Below are positions 1 through 7,846 of a stretch of DNA of 64,000 bases, piece by piece (the stretch's first letter is position 1; each line of letters begins with the position of its first letter). The DNA comes from Alcanivorax sp. (GTDB lineage Bacteria > Pseudomonadota > Gammaproteobacteria > Pseudomonadales > Alcanivoracaceae): the NCBI RefSeq assembly GCF_017794965.1, contig NZ_CP051240.1:3534001-3598000 (forward strand), written 5' to 3'. A program made the translations under genes and the position numbers. A model generated the notes under the pieces. It searched no databases. It was not told where the DNA came from and saw nothing but the letters and a program-made list of their open reading frames with translations.

Positions 1-1
1 C

Positions 2-517
2 ATGATCCAGCAAAGTCTGGGTGGCGAAAAGATCCTCAAGGCAAGCCTGAAAAAGCTGATCTTACAGATCAATAGTCTGGATACGCTGATCCAGAAACAC
101 CTTCGCGACACCGTAAGAGAAGCTGGACTTAGTGATCAGGTGCAACGGTGCAAGGCTCTGGAAGGTGTGGGCGACCTGACTGCATATGCGCTCGTTATGG
201 CCTTCCTACGAGGAGACTTCCGCAACAGCGACGCCTTCGTCGCCTTCTTGGGGATGGATGTCCATGTAAAGGACTCCGGCACCAGAACGGGAAAACGCAA
301 GCTGACCAAGAAAGGCGACTCAGAGACCCGCAGACTGCTTTACTGCGCAGCTATGGCTGCCCGTAAAAGCGCCCGCTGGGCTGGTGTCTACCAAGGTTAT
401 CTCGACCGTGGCCTGGCGAAAACGCAGGCCCTGGTCATCCTCGCACGCAAGCTGGTCCGTATCGCCTTCGCGTTGATGAAGAACCGCACCAGCTACGCGC
501 CGTCGTCCGCCGCATAA
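2..517 (+). CDS. IS110/IS116-family transposase, C-terminal part
   Basis: This reads as the C-terminal half of an IS110-type transposase (Transposase_20 region). A helix-hairpin-helix-like segment, LEGVGDLTAYALV, lies near residues 53-65. It is followed by FVAFLGMDVHVKDSGTRTGK (about 80-99) and a basic GDSETRRLLYCAAMAAR stretch, all typical of the family. The N-terminal RuvC-like DEDD catalytic domain is missing because the gene probably begins before the window; the ATG at base 2 is more likely an internal methionine. The stop TAA is at 515-517. IS110 elements lack long terminal inverted repeats, so the right end cannot be placed. Confidence 0.85.
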   Translation: MIQQSLGGEKILKASLKKLILQINSLDTLIQKHLRDTVREAGLSDQVQRCKALEGVGDLTAYALVMAFLRGDFRNSDAFVAFLGMDVHVKDSGTRTGKRKLTKKGDSETRRLLYCAAMAARKSARWAGVYQGYLDRGLAKTQALVILARKLVRIAFALMKNRTSYAPSSAA

Positions 518-1130
518 AAGGGGTGGACAACATAGAATCTCCTACAGCAACCCTCATCGTTTGAGTAAGGAAAGAACGCCAATGCCATCAGCATGGCATC
601 TTCCCTGTTAGAGTGAGTCGAGGAGCGGTGTCGAGGTAAGGGGCGGAAGCGGAGGTTTACAAAACATGTTTTGCCCGCTGAAGCGCCATTCCCATACCGG
701 GGAATGGTCGGAATGCCAGAGGGGGAGCCAGTTCCCCCTTTGGGCCTTTATTCTCGTCAGGGTACGTTGCGGCGAGGACAAACACCTTTATCCGTGCGAT
801 TAAACTTCAGGCCAGCATTAGCCAACCAGGCAAGTGCTACGTTCGTCGCAGCTTCGCTGCCTCAAGTGGCTCTCCTGCAGAATCACCCGCCCCAGACAAA
901 AAACCCGGCTTTCGCCCACACTGCCACATGGACATCCCTGGCACCCCAACGGAACAGGTTTTCCTGTTTGTCCTCTTGCCGCTTTGCCAGAAGCCCATCC
1001 ACCTTCCTGTCATCCTCTTGCAATGGATAAACACGCTATATAATCTTGTTGCGCACCAAATTGCACAACGAAAAGGATTCCTTCTCCTCGGGGGGAAGGG
1101 GATTATTACAATGGAGAATGCAAAAGCAGC
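518..1130. other. Non-coding stretch downstream of the transposase
   Basis: I find no convincing gene in these 613 bases. Several short hairpins are visible: ATGCCAT/ATGGCAT near 582-599, CATTCCC/GGGAATG near 689-707, and a GGGGGA/TCCCCC pair near 720-737 followed by a T-run, which could be a terminator. Part of the stretch is presumably the right end of the IS110-type element. The last 60 bases should hold the promoter and leader of the next gene. Confidence 0.5.
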
Positions 1131-2093
1131 ATGAAAACAATCAAAAAAAACCTCGTTTCTGTCGCTATTCTAGCAACCACTTCACCCGCGATGGCGGGCT
1201 TCTATGTCGACCTTCAGGCCAACCAGAGCGAACTGGATCGTAGCGGCCTGGAGTGGTACGCACCTTACCAGACAAATAACACCAGCATTGTCGGTTCCGG
1301 GGATTATGAGCATGTTGATCCTTCTGCGGAAACGGGCTTTGTCATTGGGCTGGGTATGGATCTGGGCAGCAACTGGACCAGCACCCTGCGCGTCAGCAGC
1401 ATTGAGTTTGATGAGAAAGATTCCGTGTCCAGTCCCAATGAAGAGCTGACTGCAGCACGTGTGCACGCAGACTGGGGCGATGTGGCTGACGGTGATTGGG
1501 ATAAAGGTACCACCCAGTACGAGCTGGAACAGCAGAGCATTGATCTGGAATTCGCCTACAACGTGAAGTTTGGCGGAGATAAAGGTCTGGTATCTCCTTT
1601 GATAGGCCTACGTTCTACCAGTATTGAACAAAGCATGAACACCTATTACGACGACACCAGCAATTCCAGCGGTACCCAGGTCCAGGAATCTGTAGATCAC
1701 GACTTGCTCGGTTTTTTCGCAGGGGTTGAGGGGCGCTGGCAGTTCAACAAACTGGTCGGTGTTGAAGGGCGGGTAGACTTGGGTGTTATGAATGCCGAGG
1801 CATCACGCTCCAACTACGAGACTATCCAGGATGGGGATCAGGTCTATGTCGACACCGGCGATGATTTCACCGAAAGCGCTACCATGACCAATGCCATGCT
1901 GGGGGTTGTATTCAGCGCACTTCAATCTGACAGTGTGAATCTGGATGTAGGGTTGGGCTATCAATACTCCAGCATTGATGGTCTGTCTGACTTCATTCAC
2001 TTCCCGGATGACGTTGTGGATGGCACCCTGGCCCGCAATCAACAAAGCCTGGGCACCAGCGGCTACTATCTGAATGTAGGCGCCTCTTTCTGA
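1131..2093 (+). CDS. Putative outer-membrane beta-barrel protein
   Basis: A 320-residue exported protein. Residues 1-22 form a signal peptide (KTIKKN basic start, hydrophobic VSVAILATTS core, AMA cleavage site before GFYVDL). The rest is acidic and rich in alternating beta-like segments such as TGFVIGLGMDLG and FFAGVEGRWQF. It ends in GYYLNVGASF, whose C-terminal phenylalanine matches the signal recognised by the BAM complex. No specific porin family is recognised, so only an OmpA/OmpW-style small barrel is inferred. The ATG at 1131 has a purine-rich GGAGAATG 10-18 nt upstream. A strong bidirectional terminator follows. Confidence 0.7.
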   Translation: MKTIKKNLVSVAILATTSPAMAGFYVDLQANQSELDRSGLEWYAPYQTNNTSIVGSGDYEHVDPSAETGFVIGLGMDLGSNWTSTLRVSSIEFDEKDSVSSPNEELTAARVHADWGDVADGDWDKGTTQYELEQQSIDLEFAYNVKFGGDKGLVSPLIGLRSTSIEQSMNTYYDDTSNSSGTQVQESVDHDLLGFFAGVEGRWQFNKLVGVEGRVDLGVMNAEASRSNYETIQDGDQVYVDTGDDFTESATMTNAMLGVVFSALQSDSVNLDVGLGYQYSSIDGLSDFIHFPDDVVDGTLARNQQSLGTSGYYLNVGASF

Positions 2094-2120
2094 TTTACGC
2101 ATTGCGGTTAATCTGAAAGC

Positions 2121-2150
2121 AAAAAGCCACCGCATATGCGGTGGCTTTTT
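2121..2150. terminator. Bidirectional rho-independent terminator
   Basis: A perfect 30-base palindrome: AAAAAGCCACCGCAT followed directly by its complement, ending in a T-run on both strands. It lies between the convergent ends of the outer-membrane protein gene (stop at 2093) and the CsgG-like gene (stop at 2187) and can serve both. Confidence 0.93.
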
Positions 2151-2186
2151 TGTTTCAGTCTCATCTCTGCATCTGCCGAAAAGGGC

Positions 2187-3482
2187 TTACCACTGAATCG
2201 GCGCTTCCGATGAGCCAGGGCTGGCTTGTTGCCCGGCGGGTTGGCTGGCCCGGTTCTGGGCCTGTTTGTCCGGACGTACCCGGTCGCCGACCTTGAGCGG
2301 GCCGCTGGCAGCCCCTTCCACCACCGCAATGCCGTAATCCGGGCGGATCTCACTGACCTTCAGTGTAGCCAGGGCTGCGCCTTCCATCTTGATGGTCATG
2401 CCGGTATCCGGATCCTTCATTTCACCAGCCGGACGATAGACTTTCATCAGGGCATCCTGTTCCAGGCGGCCTTCGCCCTGGGTCAGGAAAACCGTATCAC
2501 CGTCCACCTTGATCACCTGTACCGGATAGAGCACGTCGGTGGCATCGCCAGCGATGGCACGAGCGATCTCCGGGTACATCACATCGGCCAGCCGTTCCGG
2601 GTGATTGCGGTCATCGATGTTGAGCTGTCGCGCCACTTCACGGATCTCCGCTTCGGACTTGTCCCACACGTAGAGGTCACTCCAGAGGATTTCCGTGGTG
2701 GTGGTATCGATCAGCCGGTAACGCACCCGTACATAGGGTTCATAACCGCCCATCTTGGCACCGTAGAACTCTCGCTCACTGTCGCCAATCTGGAAATCTT
2801 CAATGGTACCTACCAGCAGCAGGTCGGCGCCCTTGCGCTGGCCCAGGCGGGCCATTTCTTCCGGCGCCACACTGCCTTCGGAGACGGTTTGCAGCTCCTT
2901 CTCCACATCGGCGAGATAGGAACGGTCCAACACCCGGAAACGACCGGACTGGGTAAACGCCATGGACAGGTTTTCGGCCAGATCACGCTGCACTTCCTGC
3001 GCCGATACCTTCACATCGCCCAGGTCATAGCTGCTGGCGCGGGCATCAAAGGTGGCAATGGCAATGCCGGGCAGGTGAGAGCGGTCCGGGCCGATGGATT
3101 TGGGGCGCAGGATTTCCGCCTGCACATCCGCCTGCCACATGCCGTCATCCACTTTCTTCACGGACTGCACCTGGTAAGTCTTGATGTTACCCAGCGTGGG
3201 CAACTGCGGTTCTGGCACCGAGGTTTCCTTGCCCATCCAGGTGGACACATCACCCTGGGACTGGATGACCCATTCATAGACATCGGTGCGGAAGTTGGGA
3301 TCCACTGCCAGGGTGACACCGCCCCCCTGACGCACCGCGGCCACCAGTGCATTGGTCATGGCCTGCTCCGGGGTATCACCGAAGCCGCGAGAGGAAACCG
3401 ATACGGTCTCGGTCAGTGCATGGCTGAACGATGACAGCAGCATCAGTGCCATGATCAACGGAGCAAATAGTCGTTTGTACAT
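2187..3482 (-). CDS. Exported CsgG/FlgT-like protein
   Basis: A 431-residue exported protein with a signal peptide at 1-22 (cleavage near SHA-LTE). The next segment, VSSRGFGDTPEQAMTNALVA, resembles the N-terminal module of FlgT/LPP20-like proteins. The middle (about 130-280) resembles the CsgG fold, with FRVLDRSYLADVEKELQ, EEMARLGQRKGADLLLVGTI and YRLIDTTTTEILWSD. The C-terminal part (about 300-410) may be a small beta domain. A CsgG-type domain is also the core of LpoB, encoded next on the same strand, so the two may have related envelope roles. Function is not known. The ATG at 3482 has an upstream AGGAGGT. Confidence 0.7.
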   Translation of the reverse strand: MYKRLFAPLIMALMLLSSFSHALTETVSVSSRGFGDTPEQAMTNALVAAVRQGGGVTLAVDPNFRTDVYEWVIQSQGDVSTWMGKETSVPEPQLPTLGNIKTYQVQSVKKVDDGMWQADVQAEILRPKSIGPDRSHLPGIAIATFDARASSYDLGDVKVSAQEVQRDLAENLSMAFTQSGRFRVLDRSYLADVEKELQTVSEGSVAPEEMARLGQRKGADLLLVGTIEDFQIGDSEREFYGAKMGGYEPYVRVRYRLIDTTTTEILWSDLYVWDKSEAEIREVARQLNIDDRNHPERLADVMYPEIARAIAGDATDVLYPVQVIKVDGDTVFLTQGEGRLEQDALMKVYRPAGEMKDPDTGMTIKMEGAALATLKVSEIRPDYGIAVVEGAASGPLKVGDRVRPDKQAQNRASQPAGQQASPGSSEAPIQW

Positions 3483-3512
3483 GTGACCTCCTTGTTTCTA
3501 GCAGCTCCAGCC

Positions 3513-3682
3513 GTAGGAGCGTCGCTGGCGGCGCGATAGCCCAACCTCGAGAAGAATGATTTACCACAGAGTGCACAGAGATCACCGAGAAAATCGTTTT
3601 TTTACTCTGTGTGCTCTGTGCCCTCTGTGGTGAAACTGCTTTTGATCCTGGGCTCGAATCGCGCCGCCAGCGACGCTCCTAC
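3513..3682. repeat. REP-like 25-bp perfect inverted repeat enclosing another repeat
   Basis: The left arm at 3513-3537 begins GTAGGAGCGTCGCTGGCGG. The right arm at 3658-3682 is its exact 25-base reverse complement. The GTAGGAGC...GGCGCGA pattern resembles REP units common in Pseudomonas relatives. The 120 bases between the arms hold a second inverted repeat (3563-3638). It lies between the lpoB-like gene and the CsgG-like gene. Confidence 0.85.
3563..3638. repeat. CACAGAG-type 9-bp-period inverted repeat (C element 1)
   Basis: The left arm reads CACAGAGTG, CACAGAGAT, CACCGAGAA (three 9-mers from about 3565). The right arm at 3604-3633 is the inverse, with CTCTGTGTG, CTCTGTGCC, CTCTGTGGT. The period is nine, unlike the seven of the other arrays in this window. 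A diverged second copy is at 42856-42932. Confidence 0.8.
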
Positions 3683-3699
3683 AGCAGAGGCTGTTCCGC

Positions 3700-3726
3700 G
3701 TGGAGCGTGCTGCCTGTGCGTGCTGC
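3700..3726 (-). repeat. Heptad array after the lpoB stop (D type)
   Basis: On the minus strand, starting 7 nt after the lpoB stop, the sequence reads GCAGCAC, GCACAG (one base short), GCAGCAC, GCTCCAC. These are the same GCNNCAN heptads seen after glyS, the H-NS-like gene and gyrB. Confidence 0.65.
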
Positions 3727-3733
3727 GTCTCCC

Positions 3734-4327
3734 TTACAACCCAAACAGGCTCTTGCTGCGCGTCTTGCGAATTTCTTTCTCGTTGGCCCACTCGATGATG
3801 CCGGTCTGGATATTCATCAACTTGAGAGTGAACTTGTAGTACACGTCCTTGGTATTGCCGTCACGTTTCACAATGGAGGAGAAGTTGCCGTACATCATGA
3901 ACTCGGCACCAATCTGGCGGCCCATCTGGGCAGCAGTGTTGGGATCCACCAGGCCGGATTCGCTCTGGTAATCCAGTTGTTCACGCACGCTTTCCACCTT
4001 GGTCATGTCCACAAAGCGGAACTTGCCGGAATTGAGCAGTTTGGACTGGATGGTATCGGTGATGGATTCCGTGTCGATGTGCTCGGTAGTCTTGTTCTTG
4101 ATGCTGTCCACGAACACCACCGGGCGACGGCTCTGGGTGAGCTGAACGATGGGCGGAAACACCAGCATGTCATCTACCATCTTGGCAGCAATCATCTGCA
4201 GATCGGTAGAACCGAAATCGGTATTGACGGTTTCGCGGGCCTGGGCATCGCCATAGTCCACCTTGGACGCACAACCACTGAGCACCAATGCGGCACCCAG
4301 CATCATCATGGAAAGTACACGTTGCAT
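3734..4327 (-). CDS. lpoB: Penicillin-binding protein activator LpoB-like lipoprotein
   Basis: A 197-residue lipoprotein. Residues 1-18 form a lipoprotein signal (MQRVLSMMMLGAALVLSGC) with lipobox LSGC. The rest matches the LpoB/CsgG-like fold: RRPVVFVDSIKNKTTEHIDT, LLNSGKFRFVDMTKVESVREQ, AAQMGRQIGAEFMMYGNF, KFTLKLMNIQTGIIEWANEKEIRK. In enterobacteria LpoB is anchored in the outer membrane and stimulates the synthase PBP1b. The ATG at 4327 is chosen over an upstream TTG because it gives the signal peptide and has GAGGAG 6 nt upstream. The neighbours YcfL and COG3014 recur with lpoB in other gammaproteobacteria. Confidence 0.85.
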   Translation of the reverse strand: MQRVLSMMMLGAALVLSGCASKVDYGDAQARETVNTDFGSTDLQMIAAKMVDDMLVFPPIVQLTQSRRPVVFVDSIKNKTTEHIDTESITDTIQSKLLNSGKFRFVDMTKVESVREQLDYQSESGLVDPNTAAQMGRQIGAEFMMYGNFSSIVKRDGNTKDVYYKFTLKLMNIQTGIIEWANEKEIRKTRSKSLFGL

Positions 4328-4369
4328 GTTTATCTCCTCACTAGCGGTAAGACCGCACAAATCGTTGAA

Positions 4370-4768
4370 TTACTCACGAACCCAGATTTCGAAGCGGGCC
4401 GCACTGGGATTGGGGGCAATGGCGTTCACGTTATTCTGGCTACGGCCAGCCATGACCACCTGACGCCAGGGCTGGGCTTCCGGCTGTTGTTCAAAACCGC
4501 TGGCATCGAAAAACTTGATCTTGTATTGAAAGTCGAGCTGAAACTTCCAGTCGTTTTCCAGCGTGGCCTGTACATATAGCAGGTCGCCCACTTTCTTCTG
4601 TTTCAGATCCACCACGGTAATACGGCTCCCCAACAGACTGTTGTTGGAATAGACCTTGTGGGTGGGCTCGCCATTTTCATCAACTTCGATCTGGCTCATG
4701 TTGCTGGCTGAACAGGCCGCCAGCAGCAGCGCTACCAGCAAGGCCATCAGCGGACGGAAAATACTCAT
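4370..4768 (-). CDS. ycfL: YcfL-like (DUF1425) lipoprotein
   Basis: A 132-residue lipoprotein with signal peptide and lipobox LAAC (Cys19). The body has the DUF1425/YcfL pattern: NSLLGSRITVVDLKQKKVGDLLYVQATLEN, a WKFQLDFQYKIKFFDASGFE segment and a C-terminal GRSQNNVNAIAPNPSAARFEIWVRE. It is encoded directly upstream of lpoB in the direction of transcription, as in E. coli. Its ATG overlaps the stop of the preceding COG3014-like gene by 4 bases (ATGA), so the two are probably translationally coupled. The biochemical role of YcfL is not established. Confidence 0.82.
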   Translation of the reverse strand: MSIFRPLMALLVALLLAACSASNMSQIEVDENGEPTHKVYSNNSLLGSRITVVDLKQKKVGDLLYVQATLENDWKFQLDFQYKIKFFDASGFEQQPEAQPWRQVVMAGRSQNNVNAIAPNPSAARFEIWVRE

Positions 4769-6216
4769 AGGGGTCCCTCCTGGACGGGTAACACGCGAGT
4801 AATCAAGCGGCCGGGGACGGCCACGACATGGATAACGGTGAGGCCACGGTTTACCACCGGTACCGTCAACGTAGCATCGCCCTGCGGGGTGCTCAATAAC
4901 AGGGTATGTTCTCCCTGGGGCAGGGAAACGCGAGTCGCCTGGGCATAGGCAGGCAGTGTCAGCCAGCTGCGGCGGTCGGCCTGTTCACTGACCAGGTTGT
5001 AGATCTGGGTGGCAAAGGCCCCCAGAGCACCATAATTATCGTTGGCTTCTTTCTGCAGGTTGTACTTGGCGGTCGCCCGCAGGGTCTGGCGAACCAGCAT
5101 GCCCGGCAAGCGTTCCTTCAAGTCCTTGGCCGCCAGTGCGCCCACATCGGCCAGCACCTGGGTTTCCGCCACAGGCTGCATGGCAGTATCCAGTATTCGC
5201 AAGGTGTTGGGCCTGGGTTTGTCCTGAAGCGCATAGGTGGGAAACGCCACGGAAAAGAAACCGTGCACGGTCGGGATGGGCAGGCTGAACTCGGCACGGG
5301 GTTGCACAAAACCCTGATCGTAAATCACCGCCACCAGCCCGGTGTCGCCGTCCTGCTTTCGATCCATGGCCGCCGACACGCGCTGCACATCTTCCTTCAA
5401 CATGGTGGAATCGGGGTGGATCTCCAGCGCTTTCTTGTAATCCACCAGGGCATCATTCCATTCGCCATGAGCCTCCCAGAACAGGGCGGACAGATAGAAG
5501 GTCCAGGCATTCTGGAAACTGGCCTTGACCTCGCCGGCCACCGCATTCAGGCCTTCGAAGTAGCCGTCAAACTGGTTCAGGTCGATATTGTTTTCTTCGG
5601 CTTCCTCTTCCGCCTTGGCGATTTCCTTTTCTCGCTTGTTGGCGGCCACCTGCTGCTCCAGTGCAGCCGCACGAAACTCCACCGCGGCGCCGGTGGCATC
5701 ATTGGCAGCCCAGTAATTCAGGGCCTGGTAGGCACGGGTGAAAATACGCTCGTAATCCGGGGCGATGTAGGGACGGGCATTATCATTGGTAATCAGTGAT
5801 GAACCGGTTGCCGCCAGGGAAGAGACCTGGATTTTGGCGCTGGCATCTTCCGCATCATAGGCCGCCACAGCAGAGGCAAAGGCCTGGCGGCTGGCCTCAC
5901 GCTGCCCCTGCAGCTGGGCCACTCTCCCCAGTTCCTGCAGGTAGAGCACCCCGTCTGCTCCGCTGGTGGCCGCTTCCAGTTTGCTAATAACCGGACTGGC
6001 GGGCGGCGCAGCGGCAAGTTGTGCGGGTTGCCCGGAAGCCGGTATTGCACCCGATGACGGGGAAGCCTCAGCGGCCGGTTGCGATGGCGCAGTGGCCAGC
6101 TCCGCCTTCCATTTGGCGGCCTGGCTGGGGTAGGAGACAAACAGCGAGCGACTGGCACAACCAGTCAGCAGGGCCATGACGGCCAGTGCAAGACATCCCT
6201 TTCTTATCGATTCCAT
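4765..6216 (-). CDS. COG3014-like lipoprotein with helical/TPR-like middle
   Basis: A 483-residue lipoprotein counted from MESIRKGCLALAVMALLTGC; the lipobox LTGC places the lipidated cysteine at residue 20. Residues about 45-75 are rich in Ala/Pro/Ser/Gln, like a linker. The middle is helical with TPR-like features (YQALNYWAANDATGAAVEFRAA; EWNDALVDYKKALEIHPDST). The C-terminal part has beta character (SLPQGEHTLLLSTPQGDATLTVPV). This type of protein is found next to YcfL and LpoB in marine gammaproteobacteria. Function is unknown; a role with LpoB in peptidoglycan synthesis is inference. The start at 6216 is preferred over in-frame starts up to 6255 because of the signal peptide. Confidence 0.75.
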   Translation of the reverse strand: MESIRKGCLALAVMALLTGCASRSLFVSYPSQAAKWKAELATAPSQPAAEASPSSGAIPASGQPAQLAAAPPASPVISKLEAATSGADGVLYLQELGRVAQLQGQREASRQAFASAVAAYDAEDASAKIQVSSLAATGSSLITNDNARPYIAPDYERIFTRAYQALNYWAANDATGAAVEFRAAALEQQVAANKREKEIAKAEEEAEENNIDLNQFDGYFEGLNAVAGEVKASFQNAWTFYLSALFWEAHGEWNDALVDYKKALEIHPDSTMLKEDVQRVSAAMDRKQDGDTGLVAVIYDQGFVQPRAEFSLPIPTVHGFFSVAFPTYALQDKPRPNTLRILDTAMQPVAETQVLADVGALAAKDLKERLPGMLVRQTLRATAKYNLQKEANDNYGALGAFATQIYNLVSEQADRRSWLTLPAYAQATRVSLPQGEHTLLLSTPQGDATLTVPVVNRGLTVIHVVAVPGRLITRVLPVQEGPL

Positions 6217-6299
6217 AAGATGGTGTGTGTTCCCTGTTCCCATCAAAAGCCACAATAGTCAGACCGCCCGGATCCCCACCGGTTCAACACCGTTCTCGT

Positions 6300-6327
6300 G
6301 TCAGGCGTCCGGCCTCTTGCATCAGGC
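6300..6327. repeat. Heptad array (D type)
   Basis: Four 7-mers in a row: GTCAGGC, GTCCGGC, CTCTTGC, ATCAGGC. They lie just beyond the serA terminator. The same GTCAGGC/ATCCGGC units occur at 33318-33338. Confidence 0.6.
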
Positions 6328-6335
6328 GTACAAAT

Positions 6336-6376
6336 AAAAAGCCGGAGCAGACAAGGTAGTCTGGCTCCGGCTTTTT
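6336..6376 (-). terminator. Terminator downstream of serA
   Basis: The arms AAAAAGCCGGAGC and GCTCCGGCTTTTT pair, and a shorter AGAC/GTCT pairing extends the stem around AAGGTA. Both flanks can supply a T-run. It lies about 100 nt beyond the serA stop, where the serA transcript should end. Confidence 0.88.
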
Positions 6377-6473
6377 GTCGAGCGCCAATCCGGGCCGCTC
6401 CCCCCTTTTCGTCACCCCTGGCCCCGGGACGGGCCCGGACCGCAGGTTGGTTATGAAAAGGCTTGTCTGCTCC

Positions 6474-7703
6474 CTAGAACAGCACCCGGGTACGGATGGT
6501 GCCTTCGATGGTGCGCAGTTTTTCCAGCGCCAGCTGGCTGTATTCCTTGTCCACGTCGATCACCACATAACCAATGTCTTCATTGGTCTGCAGGTACTGA
6601 CCACAGATGTTGATGCCATTTTCGGAGAAGATGGTGTTGATCTGGGTGAGGACGCCGGGCACGTTCTTGTGGATATGCAGCAGGCGGTGCATATCCGGGT
6701 GTGCCGGCAGGGCCACTTCCGGGAAGTTCACCGCACCCAGGGTGGCGCCGTTATCGGAGTAGCGGGCCAGCTTCTCGGACACCTCGGTGCCGATGTTCAC
6801 CTGGGCTTCCTGGGTTGAGCCACCAATGTGCGGGGTCAACAGCACATTGTCGAACTCACGCAGGGGGCTGACGAACTCATCGTCGTTACCCTTGGGCTCT
6901 TCCGGGAACACGTCAATGGCGGCACCCAGCAGGTGGCCGTCCTTGATAGCTGCAGCCAGAGCGTCAATATCGACTACCTTGCCGCGGGCGTAGTTGATCA
7001 GGTAACCCTTGGGCTTGATGGCGCGGATCTGCTCTTCCTTGATCATCCAGCGGGTGTCGGCGGTATCCGGCACGTGCAGGCTGACCACGTCGGACATCCC
7101 CAGCAGCTCATTGAGGCTGCTGACCTGCTCGGCGTTGCCCAGCGGCAGCTTGGGAATCACATCGTAGAACTTCACCTTCATACCCATGGATTCGGCCAGC
7201 ACGGACACCTGGGCGCCGATGTTGCCGTAACCCACGATACCCAGGGTCTTGCCACGGATTTCGTAGCTGTCCTTGGCCGACTTCAGCCAGCCACCCCGGT
7301 GGGCGGAGGCGTTCTTCTCGGGAATGCCACGCATCAGGTTGATGGTATGAGCAATCACCAGCTCGGCCACGGAACGGGTGTTGGAGTAGGGGGCGTTGAA
7401 CACGGGAATCCCGCGCTTCAGGGCCGCCTTCAGGTCTACCTGGTTGGTGCCGATACAGAAACAACCTACACCGATGAGCTTCTCCGCTGCCTGGAACACC
7501 TCTTCGGTGAGCTGGGTGCGGGAACGGATACCAATGAAATGGGCATCCTTGATCTTGTCGGTCAGGTCACTGCCGGTCAGAGCGGTGGGCAGCAGCTCCA
7601 CGTTGGTATAACCGTGTGCCTTCAGGTTCTCCACGGCGTTTTCGTGGATGCCCTCGAGCAGGAGAACGCGGATCTTGTCCTTCTCAAGAGAAGTATCGGC
7701 CAT
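6474..7703 (-). CDS. serA: D-3-phosphoglycerate dehydrogenase
   Basis: Catalyses the NAD-dependent first step of serine synthesis, 3-phosphoglycerate to 3-phosphohydroxypyruvate. It has 409 residues, close to E. coli SerA (410). The NAD-binding motif GYGNIG is at 158-163. Active-site positions typical of 2-hydroxyacid dehydrogenases are visible: Arg240 (NYARGK), Glu268-269 (FPEEP) and His292 (PHIGGS). A C-terminal ACT domain (about 339-409) suggests serine feedback control. The ATG at 7703 gives the usual N-terminus; an in-frame TTG/ATG start upstream would add 15 residues. It is divergent from a D-2-hydroxyglutarate dehydrogenase gene. SerA can also reduce 2-oxoglutarate to D-2-hydroxyglutarate, so the pairing makes metabolic sense. 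Confidence 0.96.
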   Translation of the reverse strand: MADTSLEKDKIRVLLLEGIHENAVENLKAHGYTNVELLPTALTGSDLTDKIKDAHFIGIRSRTQLTEEVFQAAEKLIGVGCFCIGTNQVDLKAALKRGIPVFNAPYSNTRSVAELVIAHTINLMRGIPEKNASAHRGGWLKSAKDSYEIRGKTLGIVGYGNIGAQVSVLAESMGMKVKFYDVIPKLPLGNAEQVSSLNELLGMSDVVSLHVPDTADTRWMIKEEQIRAIKPKGYLINYARGKVVDIDALAAAIKDGHLLGAAIDVFPEEPKGNDDEFVSPLREFDNVLLTPHIGGSTQEAQVNIGTEVSEKLARYSDNGATLGAVNFPEVALPAHPDMHRLLHIHKNVPGVLTQINTIFSENGINICGQYLQTNEDIGYVVIDVDKEYSQLALEKLRTIEGTIRTRVLF

Positions 7704-7737
7704 GATTGAAGTCTCGGTAGCCTGTGAAATGGGCGCG

Positions 7738-7749
7738 TATGTTAACATA
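7738..7749. promoter_or_regulatory. Palindrome in the serA/D2HGDH divergent promoter region
   Basis: A perfect 12-base palindrome, TATGTTAACATA, flanked by GCGC on both sides (GCGCG before, GCGCGC after). It lies midway between two divergent genes and is a candidate operator. No regulator is assigned. Confidence 0.45.
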
Positions 7750-7846
7750 GCGCGCTCAAATTGAGAGCCGTCCCGTTGTCGGATTGCTCAAGTTGGCGTG
7801 AGAACGCCTCAAGATCGTGCGTTTTACCCCGTTCAGGAGACCCTTG

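Noticed and set aside
518..1130. tRNA or small RNA gene near the transposase
   Set aside because: Hairpins are present but no cloverleaf or recognised RNA family was found.
2226..3434. A 402-residue plus-strand open frame opposite the CsgG-like gene
   Set aside because: It is the antisense shadow of a GC-rich real gene; the minus-strand product has a signal peptide and coherent domains, and the plus-strand product is His/Gly-rich with no family features.
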